Origin: Burkholderia ambifaria
Lineage (GTDB): Bacteria; Pseudomonadota; Gammaproteobacteria; Burkholderiales; Burkholderiaceae
Assembly (NCBI RefSeq): GCF_001443045.1
Contig: NZ_LKPJ01000001.1
Location: forward strand, 377,681-441,680
Direction of reading: 5' to 3'
DNA: 64,000 nucleotides
Positions 15,759-24,135 of the stretch are shown here, in pieces (position 1 is the first letter of the stretch; each line of letters starts with the position of its first letter). A model generated the notes under the pieces. That model was given only the letters and a program-made list of their open reading frames with translations. It did not search any database and was not told where the DNA came from. The position numbers were made by a program, and so were the translations under genes.

Positions 15759-16556
15759 ATGCGCTCGACCGTCCGCCCGCTTCGCCGCACCCTGCTCCGT
15801 CTGTTGCCGCTCGCCACGCTTGCCGCGGGCATCGCGTTCAGTGCGCCGGCTTCCGCCGCGGGCGAACTGGTCGTGTCGGCGGCCGCGAGCCTGACGAACG
15901 CGTTCAAGGCCGTCGGCGACGCTTACCAGAAGCAGCATCCGGACACCAAGGTGCTGTTCAACTTCGGCGCGTCGGATGTGCTGATGCAGCAGATCGCCAA
16001 GGGCGCGCCGGCCGACGTGTTCGCATCGGCCGACCAGAAGGCGATGGATCGTGCTGTCAGCGAAAAGGTCATCGTGCCCGGCACGCGTCGCGACTTTGCG
16101 GCGAATTCGCTCGTGCTGATCGTGCCGGCGGACAGTCATGCTGCCGCGCCGGCGTCGCTGAACGACTTGACGGCGCCCGGCGTGAAGCGCATCGCGTACG
16201 GCGACCCGGCATCGGTGCCGGTCGGCCGCTATACCGAAGGCGCGCTGCGCGCGGCAGGTGTGTGGGACGCCGTCAGCGCCAAGGGCGTGCTGGCCGCCAA
16301 CGTGCGCCAGAGCCTCGACTACGTCGCGCGCGGCGAAGTCGACGCGGGCTTCGTGTTCGGCACCGACGCGGCGATCATGCCGGGCCGCGTGAAGGTCGCG
16401 CTGACCGTGCCGACGCAGACGGCCATCACCTATCCGATCGCGGTGGTCAAGGACAGCCGCCATGCCGCGCAGGCGCAGTCGTTCATCGACTTCGTCGCGT
16501 CGCCGCAGGGCCAGGCCGTGCTGTCGACGTTCGGCTTCAAGCCCGCGGGCAAGTGA
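15759..16556 (+). CDS. modA: Molybdate ABC transporter substrate-binding protein
   Basis: 265-aa periplasmic molybdate/tungstate-binding protein. It has a Sec signal peptide with a basic N-region (MRSTVRPLRRTLLRLLPLAT) and cleavage near residue 28 (ASA-A). The mature start GELVVSAAASLTNAFKAVG contains the Ser residues that bind the oxyanion. FNFGASDVLMQQIAKGAPADVFASAD and GDPASVPVGRYTEGALR are also typical of ModA. First gene of modABC, with a ModE-like operator just upstream. Confidence 0.95.
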   Translation: MRSTVRPLRRTLLRLLPLATLAAGIAFSAPASAAGELVVSAAASLTNAFKAVGDAYQKQHPDTKVLFNFGASDVLMQQIAKGAPADVFASADQKAMDRAVSEKVIVPGTRRDFAANSLVLIVPADSHAAAPASLNDLTAPGVKRIAYGDPASVPVGRYTEGALRAAGVWDAVSAKGVLAANVRQSLDYVARGEVDAGFVFGTDAAIMPGRVKVALTVPTQTAITYPIAVVKDSRHAAQAQSFIDFVASPQGQAVLSTFGFKPAGK

Positions 16557-16563
16557 GCACAGC

Positions 16564-17244
16564 ATGATGCAGGACGCCTGGGTACCGCTGCTGTTGTCGC
16601 TGAAGGTCGCCGGCTGGGCGACCGCGCTCGACATCGTGCTCGGCGTCGCCGCCGCCTTCGCGCTCGCGCGCTGGCGCTCGCCGATGCGCGATGTGGTCGA
16701 TTCGCTGCTGACGCTGCCGCTCGTGCTGCCGCCGACGGTGCTCGGCTATTACCTGCTCGTGCTGCTCGGCCGGCGCGGCGTGTTCGGCACGTGGCTCGAC
16801 AAGCTCGGCATCGAGCTCGTCTTCACGTGGCAGGGCGCGGTCATTGCATCGATGGTCGTCGCGTTCCCGCTGATCCTGAAATCGGCACGCACCGCGTTCG
16901 AAAGCGTCGATCCGCATCTCGAACGCGCGGCACGCACGCTCGGGCTCGGCGAAGCCGCGGTGTTCTTCCGTGTGACGCTACCGCTCGCCGCGCGCGGCAT
17001 CCTGGCCGGCGCGCTGCTGGCATTCGCGCGCGCGCTCGGCGAATTCGGCGCGACGCTGATGATCGCCGGCAACCTGCCCGGCCGCACGCAGACGCTGTCG
17101 GTCGCGATCTATGCGGCAGTGCAGGCCGGCGACGACAACACGGCCAACTTCCTCGTGCTGGTGACGTCGATCACCTGCGTGCTCGTGCTGCTCGCGGCCG
17201 GCTGGCTCGTGCCGTCGCGCGCCGGGCGGAGCCAGCTGACATGA
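16564..17244 (+). CDS. modB: Molybdate ABC transporter permease
   Basis: 226-aa inner-membrane permease with five to six transmembrane helices. The EAA loop that docks on ModC is present (ERAARTLGLGEAAVFFRVTL near residues 120-139), and GALLAFARALGEFGATLMIA is the conserved ModB/CysT-type helix. It begins 7 bases after the modA stop with two consecutive ATGs. It is part of the modABC operon for high-affinity molybdate uptake feeding molybdenum-cofactor enzymes. Confidence 0.94.
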   Translation: MMQDAWVPLLLSLKVAGWATALDIVLGVAAAFALARWRSPMRDVVDSLLTLPLVLPPTVLGYYLLVLLGRRGVFGTWLDKLGIELVFTWQGAVIASMVVAFPLILKSARTAFESVDPHLERAARTLGLGEAAVFFRVTLPLAARGILAGALLAFARALGEFGATLMIAGNLPGRTQTLSVAIYAAVQAGDDNTANFLVLVTSITCVLVLLAAGWLVPSRAGRSQLT

Positions 17245-17300
17245 CGCGCCGCTCGCATTCGTATCGTTGCGCCGCCCCGGTCGCGGCGAAACGCCTTCCC

Positions 17301-17330
17301 GCCGCACGTACGGTTTTCCGCACGTGCGGC
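17301..17330 (+). repeat. Hairpin between modB and modC
   Basis: Thirteen-base arms GCCGCACGTACGG / CCGCACGTGCGGC with a TTTT loop, in the 106-bp gap before modC. There is no following T run. It could alter the ModB:ModC ratio through mRNA processing or partial termination. Confidence 0.5.
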
Positions 17331-17350
17331 GCAGCACGACGGAGGCCCGC

Positions 17351-18052
17351 ATGAGCGTCGCCGTCGATATCCGCAAGACCTACGCGAACGCCGAGCGCCG
17401 CTTTACGCTCGACGTGTCGTTCACGGCGACCACGCAGCGCGTCGTGCTGTTCGGGCCATCCGGTGCGGGCAAGAGCATGACGCTGCAGGCGATCGCCGGC
17501 TTGCTGTCGCCCGACGAAGGTACGATCACGCTGAACGGCGAGCCGCTGTTCGATTCCGCGCGCGGCATCGACGTGCCGACCCGTGCGCGCCGCGTCGCAT
17601 ACCTGTTCCAGGACTACGCGCTGTTCCCGCACCTGAACGTGCGCCAGAATATCGCGTTCGGGCTCACGCCCGGCCTGCGCAACCCGCGTGCGAAAGCGGT
17701 GCCGCCCGAAGTCGCATACTGGCTGCAGGCGTTCGAGCTCGACGCGCTCGCCGGTCAATTCCCGTCACAGTTGTCGGGCGGACAGAAGCAGCGCGTCGCG
17801 CTTGCCCGCGCGCTGGTCGCGCAGCCGCACGTCCTGCTGCTCGACGAGCCGTTCGCGGCGCTCGACGGCGCAATGCGCCAGCGCATGCGCCACGAGCTCG
17901 CCGAACTGCAGGCGCGGCTCGATATCCCGATGGTGCTCATCTCGCACGATCCCGACGACGTCGCCGCATTCGGCGATCAGGTCGTGCAATTGAACGAAGG
18001 ACGCGTGCAGGCCGCAGCGCCGCACGCCGAGTGGCCGACGCGCGTCGCCTGA
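17351..18052 (+). CDS. modC: Molybdate ABC transporter ATPase, short form without MOP domain
   Basis: 233-aa ATP-binding subunit. Walker A GPSGAGKS near residue 35, Q-loop LFQDYALFPHL, signature LSGGQKQRVALARAL near 141, Walker B VLLLDEPFAALD near 160, and a switch His in SHD. Typical ModC proteins are about 350 aa with a C-terminal MOP (molybdate-binding) domain; this one stops after the ATPase core. A GGAGG ribosome site precedes the ATG. Without the MOP domain, trans-inhibition of transport by cytoplasmic molybdate is probably lost, leaving ModE as the main control. Confidence 0.92.
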   Translation: MSVAVDIRKTYANAERRFTLDVSFTATTQRVVLFGPSGAGKSMTLQAIAGLLSPDEGTITLNGEPLFDSARGIDVPTRARRVAYLFQDYALFPHLNVRQNIAFGLTPGLRNPRAKAVPPEVAYWLQAFELDALAGQFPSQLSGGQKQRVALARALVAQPHVLLLDEPFAALDGAMRQRMRHELAELQARLDIPMVLISHDPDDVAAFGDQVVQLNEGRVQAAAPHAEWPTRVA

Positions 18053-18142
18053 ACGCGCAACGGCTGTGGCCCTGGCGGCCACGTTGGAGCCTGAGAGAAG
18101 CCGCACCGGCGGCATAAGCTGGAACAAGCTGGAAACGGGATC

Positions 18143-18181
18143 GAAGCCGGCACCTCGCGCACGTTGGGCGACGCCGGCTTC
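18143..18181. terminator. Hairpin between convergent modC and modE
   Basis: Inverted repeat GAAGCCGGC (18143-18151) / GCCGGCTTC (18173-18181) in the 184-bp gap between the two stops. No T run follows, so termination would be weak or Rho-assisted. Confidence 0.4.
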
Positions 18182-18236
18182 GCCTCGTCCATCCACGGTC
18201 GGCGGCAGAAGCGGCGCGCACCGCCGTCGCGCGCGA

Positions 18237-19082
18237 TCAGCCCGTCACCGCGAGAATCACGCTCGATGCCTTGAACAGCGCGATCGCACGCCGGCCAGCG
18301 TCGAGTTGCAGCGCGCCGACACTGTCGTTTGTAACGACGGCCGTGAGCGTCCCGCCGCCGTCGAGCGCCAGCGTCACCTCGCTGTTCACCGCGCCTGCCG
18401 CGACGGTTTCGACCGTCCCGTGCAACTGGTTGCGCGCGGACACCTTCAGCGTCGATTCGTCTTCGGCTTCATCGTCGACCGCCAGCACGACCCACGACGC
18501 CTTCACGAGCGCACACGCATCCGCGCCCGGCTGCAGGCCGAGCGCGTCGGCGCTTTCGTGCGTGAGCACCGCGACGATCACCTGCCCGCCGGGCAGCACG
18601 AGCGTCACCTCGTCGTTCACCGTGCCGCGCACGATCGACTCGACCTTGCCGAACAACTGGTTGCGCGCACTCGTCTTCATCCCGATCCGGCCGATCAGTG
18701 CCCAGTCGACGTCAAAGCCGGACACCGCCGCACTCGCGGCGTCGATGAAGCGGCGATGCTCGCGCTCGATCGTGCGGAACGCAGCGATCAGCGACGTCGC
18801 ACGCGGCGTCAGCGTCGTGCCGCCGCCGCCCTTGCCGCCCGTCGAACGTGTCACGAGCGGCTCGCCGGCCAGGTTGTTCATCGTATCGATTGCATCCCAC
18901 GCGGCCTTGTAGCTGAGGCCGACGGCCTTCGCCGCGCGCGTGATCGAGCCGGTTTCGCCGATCGCCGCGAGCAGCGCGATGCGGGTGGCGCCGCCGAGCG
19001 TCTGCTCGCCCGCGCGCAGCCACAGTTCGCCGCCCAATTCGAGCGATCCGGCTGAAGAGGAAGGAGGCGACGCGTCGCTCAT
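18237..19082 (-). CDS. modE: Molybdate-responsive regulator ModE
   Basis: 281 aa. The N-terminal winged HTH (about residues 20-110, with GGATRIALLAAIGETGSITRAA) is followed by two MOP/TOBE domains starting TSARNQLFGKV (near 138) and VSARNQLHGTV (near 210). The SARNQ loops bind molybdate at the dimer interface. With molybdate bound, ModE represses modABC; the site upstream of modA fits this. The gene faces modC. Confidence 0.94.
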   Translation of the reverse strand: MSDASPPSSSAGSLELGGELWLRAGEQTLGGATRIALLAAIGETGSITRAAKAVGLSYKAAWDAIDTMNNLAGEPLVTRSTGGKGGGGTTLTPRATSLIAAFRTIEREHRRFIDAASAAVSGFDVDWALIGRIGMKTSARNQLFGKVESIVRGTVNDEVTLVLPGGQVIVAVLTHESADALGLQPGADACALVKASWVVLAVDDEAEDESTLKVSARNQLHGTVETVAAGAVNSEVTLALDGGGTLTAVVTNDSVGALQLDAGRRAIALFKASSVILAVTG

Positions 19083-19130
19083 CGGTGTGTCTGAAGAAAA
19101 CGGACGGCCATTATAGTGAGCGCGCGCCGC

Positions 19131-20756
19131 TCAACGCGGCTTGCCGTCGAGCTTCGGCGGACGCAGGCTCGCAAGCAGCGCCTCGGCGTCGCTCGCCGCG
19201 CGTTGCTCGAGGGCCGCACCGTAGCCGCGCACGAAACCGAGCTGGTACGCAGGCGCCGCCAGTTGCTCGAGACGATGCAGCGCGACCATCGTGTCGTTCG
19301 CCTCGCCGAGCACGCTCTGCACGCGCGCGAGCGTCTTGACCGTTTCGTTGCGCGTGCGGCGCGAGGCCAGCGACGCGAAGAATTCGAGCGCGTAGCGCAA
19401 CCGCTTCGCGTCGATCCGCACCTGATGCCGCGCGGCGGTATCCAGCGACGTGAGCGACGGCAATGCATACAGATGACCGAACAGCCGGCGCACGCGCTTG
19501 GTCGCGTGACGCCGCAGCGACGGCGTGTCGTCGTCGCCGGCATCCGGCGGCAGCGCGAGCGTGCTCAGCCATTCGAGCCAGCCGAGCGTCAGTCGCGCAT
19601 AACGCGCCGAATGCAGCGCCTGGCGCAGTTCGATGCGTGCCGCCATGGCCTGCGCGCGTGCCGCGTCGAGCGTGCCGTTCCAGTCGGCGCTGCCACCGTC
19701 GGCCGCGATCAGCGCGGGCAGGCTTTCGGTCGAGAACACGTCCCAGTCGCGCACCGTGCCGAGCAGCGCGGCGAGCCAGCGCAGGTCGGCGCCGAAGGCA
19801 TCTTTCCATCGATCATCGGCAAAGCGCGGAAAGAAGCGCATCAGCGTGCGCAGCCGGCGCAGCGCGACGCGCATCTGGTGCACGAATTCGGGATCGTCGC
19901 GATCCAGCACACCGCTCTCGTTGCCGAGCCATTGCGCGGCGATGTCGCCCGACAGCGCGAACAGCGCGGCCCGCTGCGTGCGGATGCCGGTCAGGTCGAC
20001 GAGTTGCGCCTTGACCGGCCCGGCGACGGCAGGCTCGCCCGCGCACGCGCAATCGATCACACTGCCCAGCTGCACGAACGCGGGCCATGCGCCGCTGAGT
20101 TCGCGTGCGGCGGCGAACAGCGCGCGCAGCGCGGCCGAGCGCGCGGCGACGGTTTCCCAGTCGGGTGCCGCGAGGCGCAGCTCGACATGGCGGCGCGGCG
20201 GTTCGGTCCCGCCGTACAGCGTGACATCGTCGAGCGTCATCTCGACCACCACGCCGCTGTCGTCCGCCCAGCGCCCGCGCCGCCGCTCGCTCACGAGCCG
20301 CAGCGGCGCCGGCTCGGACGATGCGGCGAGCGCCGCTTCGTCGACGGGACCGGGCGTGACGCCCTCTCCCGGCGCCTCTGCCGATTCCGCATCCGCTTGC
20401 GTCGCGGCCGCCGGCACGGCCACGTCGATGCCGGCATGCTCGGCGTCGAACAGTTCCCGCTCCACGACGCCGGGCGCGAATGCCCTCGTACGCGATGCGA
20501 CGACACGCCGCCCCTGCGCGTTCGACTCGATCCACGTCCACCAGCACTCGCCGGGGTTAGGCTCGGCCTCCTCGACCTGGCAAGGCTCGATCGTCACGCG
20601 CTCGTGGCCGCGCCGCATCCTCACCTGCGAACAGATCCGCCACGCGCGGACGAGTTCGGCGCCGAAGTCGCGCTGCTCGCCACGAACCCGGCTTCCCGTC
20701 TTGACCGGCCAACCTTCCAGCGACAGGGACAACACGATTTCCAGCACACGCGACAT
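19131..20756 (-). CDS. CYTH-like/CHAD domain protein
   Basis: 541 aa. The C-terminal half is a CHAD domain, a helical bundle with conserved basic residues that binds polyphosphate: FVHQMRVALRRLRTLMRFF near residue 280 and HQVRIDAKRLRYALEFF near 450. The N-terminal half is placed where CYTH (triphosphatase) domains sit, but its start (MSRVLEIVLSLSLEG) lacks the ExExK metal/triphosphate motif, so it is probably not an active triphosphatase. The ATG at 20756 follows a GGGAG ribosome site. A likely role is polyphosphate or granule association. Confidence 0.75.
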   Translation of the reverse strand: MSRVLEIVLSLSLEGWPVKTGSRVRGEQRDFGAELVRAWRICSQVRMRRGHERVTIEPCQVEEAEPNPGECWWTWIESNAQGRRVVASRTRAFAPGVVERELFDAEHAGIDVAVPAAATQADAESAEAPGEGVTPGPVDEAALAASSEPAPLRLVSERRRGRWADDSGVVVEMTLDDVTLYGGTEPPRRHVELRLAAPDWETVAARSAALRALFAAARELSGAWPAFVQLGSVIDCACAGEPAVAGPVKAQLVDLTGIRTQRAALFALSGDIAAQWLGNESGVLDRDDPEFVHQMRVALRRLRTLMRFFPRFADDRWKDAFGADLRWLAALLGTVRDWDVFSTESLPALIAADGGSADWNGTLDAARAQAMAARIELRQALHSARYARLTLGWLEWLSTLALPPDAGDDDTPSLRRHATKRVRRLFGHLYALPSLTSLDTAARHQVRIDAKRLRYALEFFASLASRRTRNETVKTLARVQSVLGEANDTMVALHRLEQLAAPAYQLGFVRGYGAALEQRAASDAEALLASLRPPKLDGKPR

Positions 20757-20894
20757 GGAGGCTCCCGCACATGAAGAATCGCCGGCGCATCCTTCGCGCC
20801 GGCGCCGCCCGTGAAGCAGCTTCCATAGTACACGGCGCAAAAGCGCATGGGCGACGATCCGGCCCTGCCGCGCTGTCGCGCATCAAACGACGCA

Positions 20895-21278
20895 TCAGAC
20901 GACGTATTGCGCGATGCCGTTGCCGAACGACCAGTCCTCCTTCAGCACTTCGACAAGGCTGATGAATACGTCCTGCTGGCGCACGCCGGGCTGCCGCGCG
21001 AGGTTCTCGGCGATGGTCCGGTACAGCGCCTGTTTCTGCTCGAGCGTGCGTGTGTTGTTCGCGGTGATCTGGATCATCACGAGATCGTCGCTGCGTTCGA
21101 TGTCGAGGTAGTGTCGGCCGAAGACGAAGTTCTCCGCCGAGTGCTCGGTCACGACCATGAAGATGTCGTCCTCGGGCACGTTGAACGTGTGCATCAGCGC
21201 GCGATGCACGCCGTCGACGAGCGCCGCGCGGTAGGCGGCCGGTTTGCCTTCGCGCACTGCGATCCGGGTGAATGGCAT
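20895..21278 (-). CDS. Tautomerase family protein
   Basis: 127-aa member of the 4-oxalocrotonate tautomerase superfamily. The ATG at 21278 (after AAGGAG) puts Pro directly after Met (MPFTRIAVREG), which becomes the catalytic N-terminal Pro1. The long form, with DIFMVVTEHSAENFVFGRHYLDIERSDDLVMIQI-like sequence, matches the cis-CaaD/MSAD-like group rather than the short 62-aa 4-OT. The substrate is unknown. It is divergent from a LysR gene that probably controls it. Confidence 0.82.
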   Translation of the reverse strand: MPFTRIAVREGKPAAYRAALVDGVHRALMHTFNVPEDDIFMVVTEHSAENFVFGRHYLDIERSDDLVMIQITANNTRTLEQKQALYRTIAENLARQPGVRQQDVFISLVEVLKEDWSFGNGIAQYVV

Positions 21279-21387
21279 GGTCCTGCTCCTTTCGATGACG
21301 TTGAAAAACGGGAACGCCACGTCAGGTTAGGCGCGCATTACTATAATGAACAGTCATCTATCTATATTTCATTCATTTACGTTGAAA
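21279..21387. promoter_or_regulatory. Divergent promoter region, tautomerase/LysR
   Basis: 109-bp AT-rich region. TATAAT lies at 21342-21347. The near-palindrome TTCATTTACGTTGAA lies just before the LysR start and has the T-N11-A form of a LysR-type box. The arrangement suggests autoregulation plus control of the tautomerase. Confidence 0.5.
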
Positions 21388-22245
21388 ATGAAAGTCCTCG
21401 ACCTCGATGCGGTGCGCGCGTTCGTGCTGGTGGCCGATCTCGCGAGCTTCACGCGCGCGGCCGATGCGCTCGGCACCACGCAGTCGGCCGTCAGCCTGAA
21501 GCTGAAGCGGCTCGAAGCGCACCTCGGCAAGCCGCTGCTCGCGCGCACGCCGCGCGTCGTCAAGCTGGCGGCGGACGGCGAAAACTTCCTGCCGGCCGCC
21601 CGCGCGCTGCTCGACGCGCACGACCACGCGCTCGGCGCGATTTCGGCCGGCACGCACCGCCTGTCGCTCGGCGTCAGCGAACACGTCGCGGTACCCGACC
21701 TCCCGGCCGTGCTGACGAGCCTGCACCGGCAAGATCCCGGGCTGTCGCTGGAAATGCATCTGGGGATGTCGGCGAACCTGCTCGTGCAATACGACGAACG
21801 CCGGCTCGACGCGGCAATCGTGCGGCACGAACCTGGCGAGGATCCGCCGCGCGACGACGGCACGGTGTTGTTTACCGAGCCGCTCGCATGGCTCGCCTCG
21901 CCCGATTGGGCGCCACGAGCCGGCGAACCGCTACCGCTCGCGGTGCTGGCCGGGCCGTGCGGCGTGCGGGCCGCCGCATTGCGCGCGCTCGAGCATGCGG
22001 GGCGGCCGTGGCGCGAGCGCTTTACGGGCGGCGGCGTCGCGGCGGTCACGGCGGCCGCCGCGGCCGGGCTTGCGGTCTGCCCGCTGGCCCGGCGCGTCGC
22101 GCCGCGCACGCTGGTCGACGTCGGCGTGAAATTCGGCTTGCCGCCGCTGCCGCACTCGCAGGTCGTGCTGTATTCACGCGTGCGCGACGCCCGCGCGGCC
22201 GCCGCGCTGCGCAGGTTTTCCGACAGTATTGCAATCTCGGCGTAA
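21388..22245 (+). CDS. LysR-family transcriptional regulator
   Basis: 285 aa. The N-terminal winged HTH is typical (LDAVRAFVLVADLASFTRAA, then TTQSAVSLKLKRLEAHLGKPLL, about residues 5-55). The remaining 220 residues form the periplasmic-binding-protein-like effector domain. The ATG at 21388 gives the standard LysR N-terminus. It is divergent from the tautomerase gene, the usual layout for a LysR regulator and its target. Effector unknown. Confidence 0.88.
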   Translation: MKVLDLDAVRAFVLVADLASFTRAADALGTTQSAVSLKLKRLEAHLGKPLLARTPRVVKLAADGENFLPAARALLDAHDHALGAISAGTHRLSLGVSEHVAVPDLPAVLTSLHRQDPGLSLEMHLGMSANLLVQYDERRLDAAIVRHEPGEDPPRDDGTVLFTEPLAWLASPDWAPRAGEPLPLAVLAGPCGVRAAALRALEHAGRPWRERFTGGGVAAVTAAAAAGLAVCPLARRVAPRTLVDVGVKFGLPPLPHSQVVLYSRVRDARAAAALRRFSDSIAISA

Positions 22246-22286
22246 ACTACGCGGTTTCGCCGTCCGCAATCTCCTGAAGAATTCCG

Positions 22287-23210
22287 ATGAAGCCCGAAGC
22301 CCGCCAGCACCTCCGCGCCAACTTGCTGATGCTCGCCGCCGCCGCGATCTGGGGCTCGGCGTTCGTCGCGCAACGGCTGAGCCTCGACGTGATCGGCCCG
22401 TTCCTGTTTACGGGGCTGCGCTTCCTGCTCGGCGCACTGGTGCTGATTCCGCTGCTGACGTTCAACGCGGCGTCGCGCGCGCAGTTGGCGGCGATTCGCC
22501 GCGAACCGGCATTGCTGGCGCCGGGCCTTGCGCTCGGCGGGCTGCTCGCCGTGTCGATCTCGCTGCAGCAGTTCGGCCTGCAATACACGCGGGTCGCGAA
22601 CGCGGGCTTCATCAGCTCGCTGTACGTCGTGATCGTGCCGCTGATGGGCGTGTTCGTCCGCCACCGGATCGGCGCCGGCACGTGGTTCGGTGCGCTGCTC
22701 GCGGCGATCGGCCTGTACTTCCTCAGCATCGACGAACATTTCTCGGTGCTCTACGGCGACTGGTTCCAGCTCGCGGGCGCGGTCGTCATCGCCGCGCACG
22801 TGATGGCCGTCGGCCATTTCGCGAAGCGGCACGATCCGCTCGTGCTCGCATTCCTGCAGTTCGTCACGTGCGGCGCGCTGTGTCTCGCAGCAGGCCTCGT
22901 GATCGAGCCGGTCAGCGTCGCGACGCTGAAGAGCGCGCTGCCGACGCTGCTGTACGGCGGGCTGCTGTCGGTCGGTGTCGGCTATACGCTGCAGGTCGTC
23001 GCGCAGCGCGATGCGGCGCCCGCACACGCGGCCGTGATCTTCAGCATGGAAGGCGTGTTCGCGGCAATCGCCGGCTGGGCCGCGCTCGGCGAGACGCTGA
23101 CGCTGCGCGCGCTGGTCGGCTGCGCACTGATGCTGGCCGGCCTGCTCGCCTGCCAGTTGCTGCCGAACGGCGACGCCCGGAAAAAGGACGAGGACGCGCT
23201 GCCGGCGTGA
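22287..23210 (+). CDS. EamA/DMT-family transporter
   Basis: 307-aa inner-membrane protein with ten predicted helices in two EamA repeats, beginning ANLLMLAAAAIWGSAFVAQR and, in the second half, LPTLLYGGLLSVGVGYTLQV. Drug/metabolite transporter family, generally exporters of amino acids or other small metabolites; the substrate cannot be told. It starts 42 bases after the LysR stop, so co-transcription is possible. Confidence 0.85.
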   Translation: MKPEARQHLRANLLMLAAAAIWGSAFVAQRLSLDVIGPFLFTGLRFLLGALVLIPLLTFNAASRAQLAAIRREPALLAPGLALGGLLAVSISLQQFGLQYTRVANAGFISSLYVVIVPLMGVFVRHRIGAGTWFGALLAAIGLYFLSIDEHFSVLYGDWFQLAGAVVIAAHVMAVGHFAKRHDPLVLAFLQFVTCGALCLAAGLVIEPVSVATLKSALPTLLYGGLLSVGVGYTLQVVAQRDAAPAHAAVIFSMEGVFAAIAGWAALGETLTLRALVGCALMLAGLLACQLLPNGDARKKDEDALPA

Positions 23211-23223
23211 CGCGCGCGATCCC

Positions 23224-23229
23224 TATAAT
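23224..23229 (+). promoter_or_regulatory. Candidate -10 box (TATAAT)
   Basis: Consensus -10 hexamer in the short gap after the EamA gene, 49 bases before the GTG of the kinase-like gene. No convincing -35 is present. Confidence 0.4.
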
Positions 23230-23277
23230 GGGGGTTCGCGTGTTTTTCATGCCAACCGCTTCCGACAGGCCAGCTCC

Positions 23278-24057
23278 GTGACGTCCCTTTCCGTCGATCC
23301 CGCCGCCGACCTGCTGCGCGAACGCGCAGCGCACTATGCCGCCGAGGCCGCGCTGTTCCTGCGCGACCAGGCGCTTTCCACCGCATCGCACGACCTGCGC
23401 AGCCCGCTGAACGCAATGCACAGCTGGGCGTACGTGCTCGAGCGCCAGCTCGCCAGCGCCGACCCGAACCTGCAACGCGCACTCGCGGGCATCCGCACCG
23501 GGATCGACCAGCAGGTCGCGCTGATCGACGACGTACTCGATGCGCCGCGTGCGGAAACGCGCACGCTCGCGATCAGCGCGCAGCCGTTCGCGCTGCGCCC
23601 GCTGCTCGACGATACGCTCGCCCTGGTGCGCTTCGCGCTCGCCGACGCGCGGCAGGTGAGCATCGATGCGACGCTGCCCGACGGCGAGCCATCACTGACC
23701 GCCGATCGCGAACGCGTCGCGCAGGCGCTTTGGACGATGCTGACGACGGCCGTCGAAGCCAGCGCCGCCGGCAGCCTCGTGACGTTCGCGTGCACGCACG
23801 ACGGCGTGCGGTGCGTCGCGCATGTCACGTGCGCCGTCAGCGCCGATGCGCTCGCCGATCCGGCGCTGCCGCACGCGTTCGAATCGTTCGCACGCCGCGA
23901 GATGCTGCGCCCGCACGACGCGAAGCGTGTCGCCTGGACGCTCGCGCTGTGCCAGCGTGTCGCGCTCGCGCACGCCGGCACCTTCACGCACGCCCCGTTC
24001 GCCGACGGCGCCGCCGTCACCCTCTCGCTCTCCGTCCCCTGCGAGGCGCCGGTGTAA
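23278..24057 (+). CDS. Degenerate histidine-kinase-like protein
   Basis: 259 aa with a GTG start. The HisKA dimerisation helix and H-box are intact (STASHDLRSPLNAM, His near residue 38). The region where the HATPase domain should be is shortened and altered. The N-box is replaced by ERVAQALWTMLTTAVEAS with no Asn, and no G1 (DxGxG) or G2 glycine box is visible. There is no membrane segment, sensor or receiver domain. It probably cannot bind ATP normally and may act as a phosphotransfer or dimerising partner for another kinase. No response regulator is adjacent. Confidence 0.7.
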   Translation: MTSLSVDPAADLLRERAAHYAAEAALFLRDQALSTASHDLRSPLNAMHSWAYVLERQLASADPNLQRALAGIRTGIDQQVALIDDVLDAPRAETRTLAISAQPFALRPLLDDTLALVRFALADARQVSIDATLPDGEPSLTADRERVAQALWTMLTTAVEASAAGSLVTFACTHDGVRCVAHVTCAVSADALADPALPHAFESFARREMLRPHDAKRVAWTLALCQRVALAHAGTFTHAPFADGAAVTLSLSVPCEAPV

Positions 24058-24100
24058 GCAATCGGCCGCGCCTGACACATTACATTTCCCTTTCCGGCCC

Positions 24101-24106
24101 TATACT
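24101..24106 (+). promoter_or_regulatory. Candidate -10 box (TATACT)
   Basis: TATACT 30 bases before the TTG start of the CNNM/CBS gene. A weak TTACAT lies 15 bases upstream. Confidence 0.35.
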
Positions 24107-24135
24107 GTTGGGCCTGTCATGACTGGAGCGATTCT

